Below, piece after piece: positions 1-8,323 of a stretch of DNA of 64,000 bases. The translations under genes were made by a program, and so were the position numbers. The stretch comes from Isosphaera sp. (GTDB lineage Bacteria > Planctomycetota > Planctomycetia > Gemmatales > Gemmataceae). Each line of letters begins with the position of its first letter. Position 1 is the stretch's first letter. Under the pieces are notes generated by a model, which was not told where the DNA came from, made no database searches, and saw only the letters and a program-made list of their open reading frames with translations. Location of the stretch: the NCBI GenBank assembly GCA_013822345.1, contig PNKH01000014.1, positions 1-64,000 of the forward strand, written 5' to 3'.

Positions 1-70
1 AGAGGTGGGGCCGCCGACCCTCTCGAAAGCCACCCGCGCCGGGGAGGCATCGCGTGTCGCGGCGGCCGAC

Positions 71-127
71 ACCTCTCCCCCGTACTCGGGGGAGAGGTCG
101 CCGCCCCGGACTCCGTCCGGGGCGGCG
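71..127. repeat. Two adjacent perfect hairpins
   Basis: Positions 71-81 pair with 88-98 (11 bp) and 99-110 pair with 116-127 (12 bp), both perfectly. They lie just past the 3' end of the minus-strand gene that ends at 167, so they may work as its terminator. The sequence after the second hairpin (a GGGTGAGGGGGA-like run) resembles the large palindrome at 21505-21600, which suggests the same repeat family. Nothing codable is seen in 1-70. Confidence 0.6.
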
Positions 128-166
128 GGTGAGGGGGAACCACCTGCCGAGAAACCGGGGTGGCGG

Positions 167-1387
167 TCACGCGGCGGGGCGGAAGGCCGCCTGGGGCGGT
201 TCGGCGTGTGCCGCGGCGGCCGCCCCGCGGCGCGGCCACGTCACCCACACCGCGACCCCGCACAACATCAGCGCCTGGGCGTTCACCACCAGCCCGCGGA
301 CCGGCCACGGCCCCCGCACCGTCACCAGCACCGCCGCGGCCGCCGCCACCCCGAACAACAGCCCCCGCGCCCGCCACCCGCGGCGCGGGTCGGCCGACGC
401 CGCCAGCACCACCGCCGCCGGCACGCACGCCGCCACCAGGTGGTACGCCTCCAGGTACGGGCTGACGGCCGCCGGGCCGAGCACCAACAGCGACACGTCG
501 GTCAGCACCCCGGGGCCACTCCGAGTGTCGTTCCGCCGCCGGCACGCGGCCGCCCCGACCAGCCCGACCAGCACCCACGCCGCCCCGACCCCGAGCACCA
601 CCGCCCGCGCCGCGGCCGTCCCCTCGCCGGCGACGTGGGCGGCCGCCTTGCCGAGCGAGATCAGGATCGGGTGGTGGTGGATCTGCCCGGGGTCGACCGC
701 GGTGGTCAGCTCGTCGACCCACCCGGCGTACACCGGGCCGAACCCGGCCCACCCGAACGCCACCAGCGGCACCCCGAACCAGAACACCGCCGACCACGCC
801 AGGCCCCACAGGAACGCCCGCCCGCAGCGGACCCACAACAGGTACGGCAGCAGCAGAACCGGGAGGAACTTCAGGGCGACGGCGGCGGCGAACCAGAACC
901 CGGCGGCCGCGTCCCGCCCGCGGGTCAGGGCCGACGCCCCGAACAGCACCGCCGCGAGCACGATCAGGTTGCAGTTCACCGACCGCATGTCCCACTGGGC
1001 GTAGTACGCCCCGGCGGCGTAGGCGAGCGGCAGCACGACCAGCGCCCCGGGCCGGGCGGCCAGCCCGAGGGTGCGGGCGAGGGAGGCGTAGCAGGCGGCG
1101 GCGGCGAGGCCGGTGAGGGCGAGCCACCCGCCGGCGGCGGCCGGGAACGGCAGGGCGGACGTGGCGGCGTGGGCGGCGACCGCCGGCGGCGGGTACGGGT
1201 AGCCGGCCGGGTAGCGGTGGGTCTCCCACACCGCCCGGCTCTTGTCGTACATGATCCGGTAGTCGACGACCGAGTCCGGCCACGGGACCGGGCCGAACAC
1301 GGTGCGGCAGGTGAGGTCGTAGGCGAGCCACGCCGTCAGGGCGGCGACGGCGAGGAGGTCGAGGCGGCGGCCGGCCCGGGTGTCCAT
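167..1387 (-). CDS. Polytopic membrane protein, GT87 (DUF2029)-like glycosyltransferase
   Basis: This 406-residue protein is almost entirely hydrophobic, with about nine or ten predicted membrane segments. An Asp/Arg-containing loop after the first helix and a hydrophilic loop with a QIHHHP stretch recall polyprenyl-phosphate-mannose-dependent mannosyltransferases of the GT87 (DUF2029) family. Such enzymes transfer a sugar from a lipid carrier on the outer face of the inner membrane. I chose the ATG at 1387 (MDTRAGRR) because it leads straight into the first membrane helix; the frame stays open upstream to 1495, but that extension is Arg/Pro-rich and has no family counterpart. The gene is divergent from the ATPase gene at 1513. 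The family assignment rests on overall look and is moderate; the membrane topology is clear. Confidence 0.6.
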   Translation of the reverse strand: MDTRAGRRLDLLAVAALTAWLAYDLTCRTVFGPVPWPDSVVDYRIMYDKSRAVWETHRYPAGYPYPPPAVAAHAATSALPFPAAAGGWLALTGLAAAACYASLARTLGLAARPGALVVLPLAYAAGAYYAQWDMRSVNCNLIVLAAVLFGASALTRGRDAAAGFWFAAAVALKFLPVLLLPYLLWVRCGRAFLWGLAWSAVFWFGVPLVAFGWAGFGPVYAGWVDELTTAVDPGQIHHHPILISLGKAAAHVAGEGTAAARAVVLGVGAAWVLVGLVGAAACRRRNDTRSGPGVLTDVSLLVLGPAAVSPYLEAYHLVAACVPAAVVLAASADPRRGWRARGLLFGVAAAAAVLVTVRGPWPVRGLVVNAQALMLCGVAVWVTWPRRGAAAAAHAEPPQAAFRPAA

Positions 1388-1467
1388 GCGCCCTCCGTGG
1401 CGGCGGGGAGGGCGGTAGGAATACCCCGCGGCGGCCGGCCGGATCAAGCCGACCGCCGAAAGCGGGC

Positions 1468-1496
1468 GTGACAGGGTGGCGGCCGCCTGGGACAAT
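1468..1496 (+). promoter_or_regulatory. Candidate sigma70-type promoter for the ATPase-TOPRIM pair
   Basis: GTGACA at 1468-1473 and GACAAT at 1491-1496 are separated by exactly 17 bp. Transcription would begin near 1503, only about ten bases before the ATG at 1513, leaving a very short leader that still contains the GGGAGGGG ribosome binding site. It is plausible but unproven. Confidence 0.35.
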
Positions 1497-1512
1497 TCCG
1501 TGGGAGGGGCCG

Positions 1513-2622
1513 ATGATCCACCGCATCCGCATCCAGAACTTCCGCAGCCTCGCCGACGTGACCGTCGAGCTGGACCCGCTCACGGTGCTGATCGGCCGCA
1601 GCGGGACCGGGAAGAGCAACTTCGTCCACGCGATCCGCTTCCTGCGGGACTACCTCGCGTCGCGGCAGAAGGATTCCTCGACCGCCGCCTGGCGGCGGCT
1701 CGTGCACGTCGATCACCCGGACAAGCCATTGGGCTTCTCCGTGCTGTTCTCAGTTCCGGGACTTGACGACCCGTTCGAGTACCTGCTTCGGGTGCGGCCC
1801 GGCGAGATCATCGAAGAGTCCCTGCGGGCGGGGGACGTGCTTCTGTACCACCAGAGCGCCGGGAGCTGGGTCCACCCGCCACCGGGTTCCGGCCCTCACC
1901 CGAACGGCCTCACGCTCGGGGCGATCCCGGGCCTACAGGAATCCACGTTTGCGTACAACGCGCTGCGCTCCGGAATCGGCTGCTACGACTTTCCGGGCGA
2001 CGCTCTGACCGGGACCGGTCAGCAAGGTGACCCGCCGGGGCACGAGTTCGCGGACCGTGGTGACAACTACCTGGTCGTAGCCGACCGCATCTTCTCGGAC
2101 CCGAGTCGGCGGCAGAGTTGGGGCCGGGTCGAAAGGAGCACGAGGTCGGTGAACCGGGCCGTGAGCGGGTTGACACTCAGCGTGCCGGTATCAGTCCGGC
2201 TCGACGTCGGCCATCGGGTCAACGGTCGGACGCTCACCCTGGATGTCCGGCAGGAGTCGGAAGGGTTCCGCCGCTACCTCGCGCACATGCTCGCGCTGTA
2301 CCAGAACCCGTCGAAGCAGACGTTGCTGTTCGAGCACCCGGAGGTCGGGCTGCACCCCGGGGCGCTCGCGTCGCTCGCCGAGGAACTCAAGGACTGCCCG
2401 GAGGACGGCCGCGGGCAGGTGATCCTGACCACCCACAGCCCGCAGCTGCTCGACTACTTCCCGGTCGAGTCGATCCGGGTGGTGGACATCGAGCACGGGG
2501 TCAGCACCATCGGCCGACTCGACCATGATCAGGTCGAGGTGATCAAGGACCACCTGATGCGGCCGGGGCAGTTGCTGACGGTGGACGAGGCCCGCCTCGC
2601 CGCGCCGGCCGGGGCGGGCTGA
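1513..2622 (+). CDS. AAA (RecF/OLD-like) ATPase of a two-gene module
   Basis: This 369-residue ATPase belongs to the SMC/RecF-like AAA_21 group. It starts with IRIQNFRSL, the usual beta-strand of this group, followed by a Walker A motif GRSGTGKSN near residue 30. The Walker B and D-loop region reads FEHPEVGLHP near residue 275, and TTHSPQLLDYF gives the switch histidine. The Walker B segment has FEHPE where most relatives have IDEPE. The ATG at 1513 is preceded by a strong GGGAGGGG site; the earlier in-frame ATG at 1468 adds 15 residues with no family match. The next gene, a DUF4276 protein, starts 3 bp after the stop, so the two are surely co-transcribed. ATPase-TOPRIM pairs of this layout are known as phage-defence modules (OLD, Gabija, PARIS); this particular pairing is inferred to act likewise. 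Confidence 0.85.
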   Translation: MIHRIRIQNFRSLADVTVELDPLTVLIGRSGTGKSNFVHAIRFLRDYLASRQKDSSTAAWRRLVHVDHPDKPLGFSVLFSVPGLDDPFEYLLRVRPGEIIEESLRAGDVLLYHQSAGSWVHPPPGSGPHPNGLTLGAIPGLQESTFAYNALRSGIGCYDFPGDALTGTGQQGDPPGHEFADRGDNYLVVADRIFSDPSRRQSWGRVERSTRSVNRAVSGLTLSVPVSVRLDVGHRVNGRTLTLDVRQESEGFRRYLAHMLALYQNPSKQTLLFEHPEVGLHPGALASLAEELKDCPEDGRGQVILTTHSPQLLDYFPVESIRVVDIEHGVSTIGRLDHDQVEVIKDHLMRPGQLLTVDEARLAAPAGAG

Positions 2623-2625
2623 CCG

Positions 2626-3339
2626 ATGGCCTCGCCCAAGAAACTCGTGCTGTTCGTCGAAGGCCCCGCCGACCAGGCCGCCGCCCCGGTCCTCGTCCAG
2701 CGGCTGTTCGCCGGGCGGCCCGACCCGCCCTGGGGTGAGGTGGCGATCGACAGCCTTCCGCCGTTCCGGGTCGGCGGGATCAGCGGGTTGATCGCGCGGG
2801 ATGAGCAGACCGGCGGCATCGACTTCGGCCAGTGGACGAACTACCTCGAACTGGCCGCGCGCACGCGGAAGAACCTCGGAGGGGTGTTGCTGCTACTCGA
2901 CGGGGACGCCGAGCGGGTGGCCGGTCAGCCGTTCTGCCCCGGCAGCTTCGCCCGGATGCTCGCCGAGGCCGCCCGCGCGGCCGGCGGCGGGGTCGTGTTC
3001 TCGGTCGCCGTCGTGTTCCTCGTCGCGGAGTACGAGTCGCTGTTCCTGGGCAGTCACGAAACGCTCCCTCCGCTGAAGCGGAAGGCCGAGCCGGTACCAC
3101 CAGACCCGGAGCGGAAGCGCGGGGCGAAGGAATGGCTGAAGAAGAACCTGCGGGACGGGTACACCAACACCGCGGATCAGGAGCGGCTGACGCGCGCCAT
3201 CGACTTGGCGGCGGTCCGCTCCCGGATGCGGAGCGCCCGTCGATTAGAGCACGCACTCGACGAACTGGTCGCGGCGGTTCGGAGCGGCCAACACGTCGTC
3301 AGCCCCGGGCCGGCGCCACCGCCGGCCGCCGGGCCGTGA
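2626..3339 (+). CDS. DUF4276 TOPRIM-like protein, partner of the ATPase
   Basis: This 237-residue protein fits DUF4276, a TOPRIM-fold family. Visible landmarks are LFVEGPADQ near the N-terminus (acidic Glu12), the DxD-type LLLLDGDAE (Asp92 and Asp94), and EYESLFLG (Glu135 and Glu137), in the order expected of a metal-binding TOPRIM site. The C-terminal part is basic, with an RKRGAKEWLKK segment, and ends in a Pro/Ala tail. The start lies 3 bp after the ATPase stop, so translation is probably coupled. TOPRIM subunits in OLD- and PARIS-type systems are nucleases released or activated by the ATPase; that role is inferred here. The gene converges on the methyltransferase gene with a 21-bp gap. 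Confidence 0.75.
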   Translation: MASPKKLVLFVEGPADQAAAPVLVQRLFAGRPDPPWGEVAIDSLPPFRVGGISGLIARDEQTGGIDFGQWTNYLELAARTRKNLGGVLLLLDGDAERVAGQPFCPGSFARMLAEAARAAGGGVVFSVAVVFLVAEYESLFLGSHETLPPLKRKAEPVPPDPERKRGAKEWLKKNLRDGYTNTADQERLTRAIDLAAVRSRMRSARRLEHALDELVAAVRSGQHVVSPGPAPPPAAGP

Positions 3340-3360
3340 ACGAGAGCCTCCGCTGCCGGG

Positions 3361-4185
3361 TCACTTCTTGTCCTTCCCCTTCACCTCCCAGTAGTGCAGC
3401 GTGTACTCGTCCCCGTCCGCCCCGGTCACCTTCACCGTCGAGTCCGGCTTCCAGTCCCCGAGCCCGAACCGGTGCGACACCACCCGGGTGCCGGGCTTCA
3501 GCAGCTTCTGCAGCACCGGCGCCATCCGCGCCCCGAGGTCGTCCCCGATGTAGATCAGCACCACGCTCGCCTCCGCGCACACCGCCATGTCCTTCTCGCT
3601 CAGGATGTCCCCCTCCTTGATCACCACCCGCTCCGCCACCCCCTCCGCCTTCGCCTTCTCCTCCGCCGCCTTCACCATCTTCGGGTCGATGTCGATCCCG
3701 ATCCCCTTCCTCGCCCCCAGCTTCTTCACCGGCCGGATCAGCATCACCGCGTCCCCGCACCCCGGGTCGAAGATCACGTCGTCCTTCGTCACCTTCGCCA
3801 GCTCCGCCATCTTGTCCACGATGTCGTCCGGGGTGGCCACCCACCGGACCACGATCTTGTCCCGCTTCTTGTCCTCCGCCGTCAGGTCCACCTTCACCTG
3901 GTCCCCGGCCTTCACCGTCACCTCCCGCGGCCGGGTGATCTTGGTGTAGTTGTTCGGCTCGATCACCGCCTCGACCTTGAACGTGTACTCCTTCCCGGCC
4001 TCCAGGGCGGGCGTGGTGAACGTCCGCGCCTCCCCGGTCCCCTTCACCTCGGCCCCGTCGACCGTCACGACCGTGTCCTTGAACAGGCTCTTCGGGACCG
4101 TGATGGTGATGACGGCGGCCTTCTTCTCCTGCCCGCACGCCAGCCCGGCCAGGGCGACGGCGAACCCGACGCACAGCGTCCGCAT
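3361..4185 (-). CDS. Exported TIGR03000-class I methyltransferase fusion
   Basis: The 274-residue product has a hydrophobic signal sequence (residues 1-18, ending ALAGLACGQ). A planctomycete TIGR03000 domain follows (about residues 22-100, with VTVDG, FTTPALEAGKEY and KVDLT). A class I SAM-dependent methyltransferase domain completes the protein. Motif I reads VIFDPGCGDAV, motif II GIGIDIDP, and the end contains RVVSHRFGLGDWKPD, as in FAM173/DOT1-like lysine methyltransferases. The oddity is the location: a signal peptide would carry a SAM-using enzyme out of the cytoplasm. The start at 4185 directly precedes the signal peptide. It lies downstream of sat on the same strand, separated by a family A repeat pair. 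Confidence 0.75.
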   Translation of the reverse strand: MRTLCVGFAVALAGLACGQEKKAAVITITVPKSLFKDTVVTVDGAEVKGTGEARTFTTPALEAGKEYTFKVEAVIEPNNYTKITRPREVTVKAGDQVKVDLTAEDKKRDKIVVRWVATPDDIVDKMAELAKVTKDDVIFDPGCGDAVMLIRPVKKLGARKGIGIDIDPKMVKAAEEKAKAEGVAERVVIKEGDILSEKDMAVCAEASVVLIYIGDDLGARMAPVLQKLLKPGTRVVSHRFGLGDWKPDSTVKVTGADGDEYTLHYWEVKGKDKK

Positions 4186-4293
4186 GGGTGTCGTTCCTCG
4201 GGAAACACAACGGGCGGCACCCGAACGGCGCCGCCCGACTGTTCTACGCCCGCCGGCCCGAACGCCCGCGCCTTTCCCGGCGAGGTCCGTCGG

Positions 4294-4349
4294 GTGGGGC
4301 AGGCATTCCTGCCTGCCGGGCCGTGGCAGGCAGGAATGCCCGCCCCACC
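4294..4349. repeat. Family A palindromic repeat, inverted pair
   Basis: Two copies of the roughly 24-bp family A unit (core GGCAGGCAGGAATGCCTGCC) lie in opposite orientation at 4294-4317 and 4325-4349. Each is itself palindromic, and as a pair they form a longer hairpin. They fill most of the gap between sat and the methyltransferase gene. The second copy has one base changed in the core (GCCCGCC). Confidence 0.9.
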
Positions 4350-4355
4350 GGCATT

Positions 4356-5594
4356 TCACCCCTGGCTCCGGTACTTCTCCGCCAGCACCCGGGCGGTCTC
4401 CGGCCGCATCACCCCGGGGTCCGGCAGCTCGCCCCGCTTCAGCTTCTCCCGCAGCTCCGTCCCGCTGATGTTCACCGGCTTCCACCCCTTCGCCGCGTGC
4501 TCCTCCACCAGCCCCACCCGGCCCAGCTCCGCGTAGTACGCCGCGAACCCGACCTTCACCGGCCGGATCAGCAGCTCGCCCTTCAGCTCGTCGAACTTCC
4601 GCTGCGCCGCCAGGCCGTCCCAGATGTCCGTCTTGTCGTCGAACGGGGCGTCCGCGTGCTTCCGCCCGATCACGATGTCGGTGAACCCGAAGTTCTGCCG
4701 GTAGATGGCGTGCATCACCGCCTCCTTCGGCCCGGCGTAGAACATCTTGATGTCCAGCCCGATCAACAGCACGTTGTCCATGAACGCCCGGCCGACCTTC
4801 TTCCACAGCTCCTCGTCCGCGTCGCCGACCCCGAGCGCCCGGTTGTCGATCAGCGCCCGGTAGGTCCGCATCCGGGTGGCCGCGTCCACGTCGTCGGACT
4901 TGGTCTCCCCGACCAGCGGGTTCAGCACCGCCCCGGCGAAGTGGCCCTCCCGGGTGAGCCGCTCCAGCCCGACCACCAGGGCGTACTCGTGCGCCCGGTG
5001 CAGGGCGTTCCGCGTCTGGAACGCGACGACCCGCTGGAACCCCTTGCGGTCGAACAGGTCGCGCGTCTCGCGCGGCGTCAGCACCAGGTCGCCGTACTCC
5101 GGGTGGCGCGGCGGCGGCAGCACCCGCACCTCGCCGCCGACCAGGTACGTCCGCGGGTCCGACAGCGCGATGCGGGCGCCCGGGTGGTCCTCCCGCGGGG
5201 TGCCGTACACCGCCGCGTTGTACCGCTGCTTGTCCCACGGGAAGACGCTCTGCACCTCGATCTCGCCGACCACCTCGCCGCGGTCGTTCGTCAGCGGGTG
5301 CTTCGTCCCGAGGTGGAGGTGCCGGGCCTTGACCTCGTCCACCGGCAGGGCGAGCGGGATCGTCCAGGCGTACTTCTTCCCGCCGCGGACGACCACCTCC
5401 TCGTCGAGGACGCGGTTGTACTCGTCTTCCACCATCGGGCCGGTGAGCGGGGACAGCCCGCCGTCGGCGATCCGGTACAGGGTGCTGAGGTCGGCGTCGG
5501 ACACCGGGACCTGGTCGCTCGACAGCGGGTCGAGGATGGCGACCGTGCGGTTCACCGGCTCGGGGACGCCGCCGTGCGGGGGGATCAGGGGCAT
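4356..5594 (-). CDS. sat: Sulfate adenylyltransferase (ATP sulfurylase)
   Basis: This 412-residue protein makes adenosine 5'-phosphosulfate from ATP and sulfate, the first step of sulfate assimilation. It is the single-chain Sat type: an N-terminal PUA-like domain (with [11 protein letters not shown]) and a catalytic domain with the [13 protein letters not shown] motif, which supplies the QxRN and HxxH active-site residues. GRKHADAPF and [12 protein letters not shown] are also typical. The Pro usually found after QTRN is Ala here. Length is normal for the family. The ATG at 5594 is preceded by a hexamer-repeat leader rather than an obvious ribosome binding site. cysK, further down the same pathway, is at 58071. 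Confidence 0.95.
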   Translation of the reverse strand: MPLIPPHGGVPEPVNRTVAILDPLSSDQVPVSDADLSTLYRIADGGLSPLTGPMVEDEYNRVLDEEVVVRGGKKYAWTIPLALPVDEVKARHLHLGTKHPLTNDRGEVVGEIEVQSVFPWDKQRYNAAVYGTPREDHPGARIALSDPRTYLVGGEVRVLPPPRHPEYGDLVLTPRETRDLFDRKGFQRVVAFQTRNALHRAHEYALVVGLERLTREGHFAGAVLNPLVGETKSDDVDAATRMRTYRALIDNRALGVGDADEELWKKVGRAFMDNVLLIGLDIKMFYAGPKEAVMHAIYRQNFGFTDIVIGRKHADAPFDDKTDIWDGLAAQRKFDELKGELLIRPVKVGFAAYYAELGRVGLVEEHAAKGWKPVNISGTELREKLKRGELPDPGVMRPETARVLAEKYRSQG

Positions 5595-5605
5595 GGGTGG
5601 AGTGC

Positions 5606-5633
5606 GAGTGTGAGTGTGAGTGTGAGTGTGAGT
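5606..5633. repeat. Hexamer tandem repeat (GAGTGT)n in the sat leader
   Basis: Four perfect copies of GAGTGT plus GAGT (28 bp) occupy the sat upstream region; on the sat mRNA this reads as ACACTC repeats. It ends about 12 bp before the start codon, so it covers the place where a ribosome binding site would be. A tandem repeat here could change copy number by slippage. Confidence 0.9.
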
Positions 5634-5653
5634 AAAGACCCGGGCCGGGCGGG

Positions 5654-6436
5654 TCAGGCCGGCGGGTTGGTCGGGTTCGCGGGGGGGGCGTCGTCCAGCC
5701 CGGCGGCGGTGGCGACCGCGGCCTCGGCGGGCGTCTCGCCCCGCCGGCGGTGGGACCACCACTTCCAGACCATCGGGGCGACCGACAAGAGGACCACGAC
5801 CAGGATCACCTTGTCGATGTGCCGGGCGATCTGGAACTCCGGGCCGAGCAGCTGCTTCAGCAGCGGGTCGAGCATGTACCCGAGCAGCAACATGCTCACG
5901 ATCCACCCGATCCCGCCGATCACGTTGTAGAAGAGGAACGTCCGGTACTCCATCCTCGCCGCCCCGGCGACGACCGGGACGAAGGTGCGGACGATCGGGA
6001 TGAACCGGGCGATCACGATCGTCTTGCCGCCGTGCTTCTCGTAGAAGGCCTTCGCCCGCTGCAGGTACGCCTGCTTGAAGAACCGGCTGTCCGGCCGGCG
6101 GAAGATCGCCGGCCCGGCCTTCGCCCCGATCCAGTACCCGACCGTGTCCCCGACGACCGCCGCCACCGACAGCGTGACCATGAACAGGGCGAGCGGCCAC
6201 CCGGTGATCCGGATGAAGATGCCGAGGACGACGAGCATCGAGTCCCCGGGGAGGAGGAACCCGATCAGGAGGCCGGTCTCGACGAACACGATGGCGGCGA
6301 CCGAGACCAGCGCCGGCCACTGGGCGATCGGCCCGGCCTTGGCGAGCGCCTCCGTGTACCGCTCCGGGTGGACCAGGTTCCGCGGGTCGATGAACGTGAC
6401 GACCAGGTTCCAGAACTGGGTGAAGAACTCGTCCAT
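5654..6436 (-). CDS. DedA family membrane protein
   Basis: This 260-residue integral membrane protein belongs to the DedA/SNARE-associated family of inner-membrane lipid scramblase-like transporters. Family signatures are visible: [18 protein letters not shown] near residue 50, [13 protein letters not shown] near residue 95, and [20 protein letters not shown] followed by [13 protein letters not shown] near residues 130-165. The second half holds further helices and a short Ala/Pro-rich cytoplasmic tail. The ATG at 6436 (MDEFFTQFW) fits the family N-terminus; the frame is open further upstream only through repeat DNA. It is upstream of sat on the same strand, with a 59-bp gap. Confidence 0.93.
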   Translation of the reverse strand: MDEFFTQFWNLVVTFIDPRNLVHPERYTEALAKAGPIAQWPALVSVAAIVFVETGLLIGFLLPGDSMLVVLGIFIRITGWPLALFMVTLSVAAVVGDTVGYWIGAKAGPAIFRRPDSRFFKQAYLQRAKAFYEKHGGKTIVIARFIPIVRTFVPVVAGAARMEYRTFLFYNVIGGIGWIVSMLLLGYMLDPLLKQLLGPEFQIARHIDKVILVVVLLSVAPMVWKWWSHRRRGETPAEAAVATAAGLDDAPPANPTNPPA

Positions 6437-6524
6437 GTGGCGTCCGCGGGGGCGGGGGCGGTCACCCGGCGGCGACCGGGGGGTTAGGGTACGGGAAACC
6501 GGGCCGGGCGGGGAAGGGGAACCG

Positions 6525-6672
6525 CCTGGACCGCGGCCGTCCCGGCCGCTCTTCGGCCTGGACCGCGGCCGTCCCGGCCGCTCCCGCTCAAGGCCACGGG
6601 GGCGTCGCCGGTCCGGCAGACCCGATACCCGTCCGACCCGCGGAGCAGCGGCCGGGACGGCCGCGGTCCAGG
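6525..6672. repeat. Family B repeat cluster (three copies)
   Basis: Two direct copies of CCTGGACCGCGGCCGTCCCG plus GCCGCTC lie at 6525-6551 and 6557-6583, with an inverted copy at 6648-6672. They occupy the divergent gap between dedA and the response regulator gene. The distal end of the inverted copy (GTCCAGG) runs into AG, so that the repeat edge helps form the GGAG used as ribosome binding site at 6671-6674. Confidence 0.9.
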
Positions 6673-6682
6673 AGCCGGTACA

Positions 6683-8110
6683 ATGGTCCCCATGCCGTCC
6701 GTTCTCATCATCGACGACGAGGAGCCGATCGCCTGGGGGCTGCGGCGGGCGTTCGAGCGGGAGAAGTACCGGGTCGGGGTGGCCGCGACCGCCGAGGACG
6801 GCCTCGCCCAGGCCCGCGCCCACCCGCCCGATGTCGTCTTCCTCGACATCCGCCTCCCCGGGATGGACGGCCTCACCGCGCTGGGCGAGCTGCGGGCCGC
6901 CGCCCCGGCCGCGGCCGTCGTCGTGATCACCGCCCACGGGAACCTGGACACCGCCGTCCGGGCGGTCGCCGGCGGGGCGTTCGACTACCTGGCCAAGCCG
7001 TTCGACCTCGCCCAGGCCCTCGACGCCGCGAGGCGGGCGATCACCCGCAGCCTCGGCGAGCCGGCGGCGCCCGCCGCGGCCGGTGACATCGACCTGTCAC
7101 CGGACGCGATCGTCGGCCGCGGCCCCGGGATGCAGGCGGTGTTCAAGCGGGTCGCGCTGGTCGCCCCGACGGCCGCGTGCGTGCTGGTCACCGGGGAGAG
7201 CGGGACCGGGAAGGAGTTGGTCGCCCGGGCGGTCCACGCCCACAGCCCGCGGCGGGCGAAGGCGTTCCTCCCGGTCCACCTCGCGGCCCTGAACCCGAAC
7301 CTGGTCGAGAGCGAGCTGTTCGGCCACACGAAGGGGGCGTTCACCGGGGCGGACAAGCCACGCGACGGCCTCCTCACCCTCGCCGACGGCGGGACCGTGT
7401 TCCTGGACGAGCTCGGCGACATCCCGCTGCCGGTGCAGGCGAAGCTGCTCCGGGTGCTGGAGCGGCAGGAGGTGGTGCCGGTCGGCGGCGGGGAGGCCCG
7501 GGCGGTGGACGTGCGGGTGGTGTCGGCGACGCACGCCGACCTGTCCGCGGCGGTCCGCGACGGCACGTTCCGGCACGACCTGTTCTACCGGCTGAACGTC
7601 TACCCGATCCACCTCCCGCCGCTGCGGGACCGCGTGGACGACATCCCGGCGCTGGCCGAGCACTTCCTGCGGCGGTTCGGGGTGGCGAACCCGGGCGGGG
7701 TGCTGCCGGCGGACACGGTGGCGTTCCTGAAGGCCCGGCCGTGGCCGGGGAACGTGCGGGAGCTGCGGAACGCGCTGGAGCACGCGGCGATCGAGGCCCG
7801 CGGCGGGGCACTGCGGCCGGAGCACTTCCCGGAGCCGTCGGCGGGGGTCGGCCCGGCCGGGGTCGCGGACCGGCTGAAGTCGCTGGTCGCGGAGTGGGTG
7901 CGGGAGCGGACCGCCGGGACGGGTGAACCCGCCGACCTGCACCAGCACCTGCTCGACGTGGTCGAGCCGGCGCTGTTGGACGAGGTGCTGCGGCAGCTCG
8001 ACGGGAACCGGCTGGCGGCGGCCCGGTGGCTCGGCCTGGCCCGGGCGACGGTCCGGAAGATGATCCGCAAGCACCACCCGGCGACGGACGAGCCGGAGGG
8101 GGACGAGTGA
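6683..8110 (+). CDS. Sigma54-dependent response regulator, NtrC family
   Basis: This 475-residue protein has three domains. An N-terminal receiver carries the phosphorylatable Asp55 (VVFLDIRLPGMDG) and the YLAKPF lysine. A central AAA+ sigma54-activation domain has Walker A GESGTGKE, the loop GAFTGADKP that contacts sigma54, and a Walker B region TVFLDELGD. A C-terminal Fis-type helix-turn-helix contains RLAAARWLGLARATVRKMI. It should bind enhancer sites and drive sigma54 promoters. The first ATG (6683) has GGAG 8 bp upstream; MPSVLII at 6692 is an alternative that looks more like the family N-terminus. No histidine kinase gene is adjacent. Confidence 0.95.
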   Translation: MVPMPSVLIIDDEEPIAWGLRRAFEREKYRVGVAATAEDGLAQARAHPPDVVFLDIRLPGMDGLTALGELRAAAPAAAVVVITAHGNLDTAVRAVAGGAFDYLAKPFDLAQALDAARRAITRSLGEPAAPAAAGDIDLSPDAIVGRGPGMQAVFKRVALVAPTAACVLVTGESGTGKELVARAVHAHSPRRAKAFLPVHLAALNPNLVESELFGHTKGAFTGADKPRDGLLTLADGGTVFLDELGDIPLPVQAKLLRVLERQEVVPVGGGEARAVDVRVVSATHADLSAAVRDGTFRHDLFYRLNVYPIHLPPLRDRVDDIPALAEHFLRRFGVANPGGVLPADTVAFLKARPWPGNVRELRNALEHAAIEARGGALRPEHFPEPSAGVGPAGVADRLKSLVAEWVRERTAGTGEPADLHQHLLDVVEPALLDEVLRQLDGNRLAAARWLGLARATVRKMIRKHHPATDEPEGDE

Positions 8111-8114
8111 CGGA

Positions 8115-8312
8115 GGCAGGCAGGAATGCCTGCCCCACTGTTGAGGAGAGACGGCAGGCAGGAATGCCTACCGGTTCTGGGTGGGGCGGGCATTCCTGCC
8201 TGCCGGTGGCTCGGTACGGGCGGGCATTCCTGCCTGCCGGTGGCTCGGTACGGGCGGGCATTCCTGCCTGCCGGAGGCACTGATCTGGGTGGGGCAGGCA
8301 TTCCTGCCTGCC
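8115..8312. repeat. Family A repeat array 5' of RAYT1
   Basis: Six copies or partial copies of the GGCAGGCAGGAATGCCTGCC unit are present. Those at 8115-8138 and 8153-8170 are forward; those at 8181-8204, 8221-8238, 8255-8272 and 8289-8312 are reversed. Positions 8205-8238 and 8239-8272 are an exact 34-bp tandem duplication that includes one unit. The array runs from the stop of the response regulator gene to the ribosome binding site of the transposase gene. Confidence 0.92.
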
Positions 8313-8323
8313 GGAGGGCAACC

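Noticed and set aside
8115-8312. CRISPR-like array of short repeats
   Set aside because: Copies occur in both orientations with irregular and partly identical spacers, and no cas gene is near. It is a palindromic repeat array linked to the RAYT gene.
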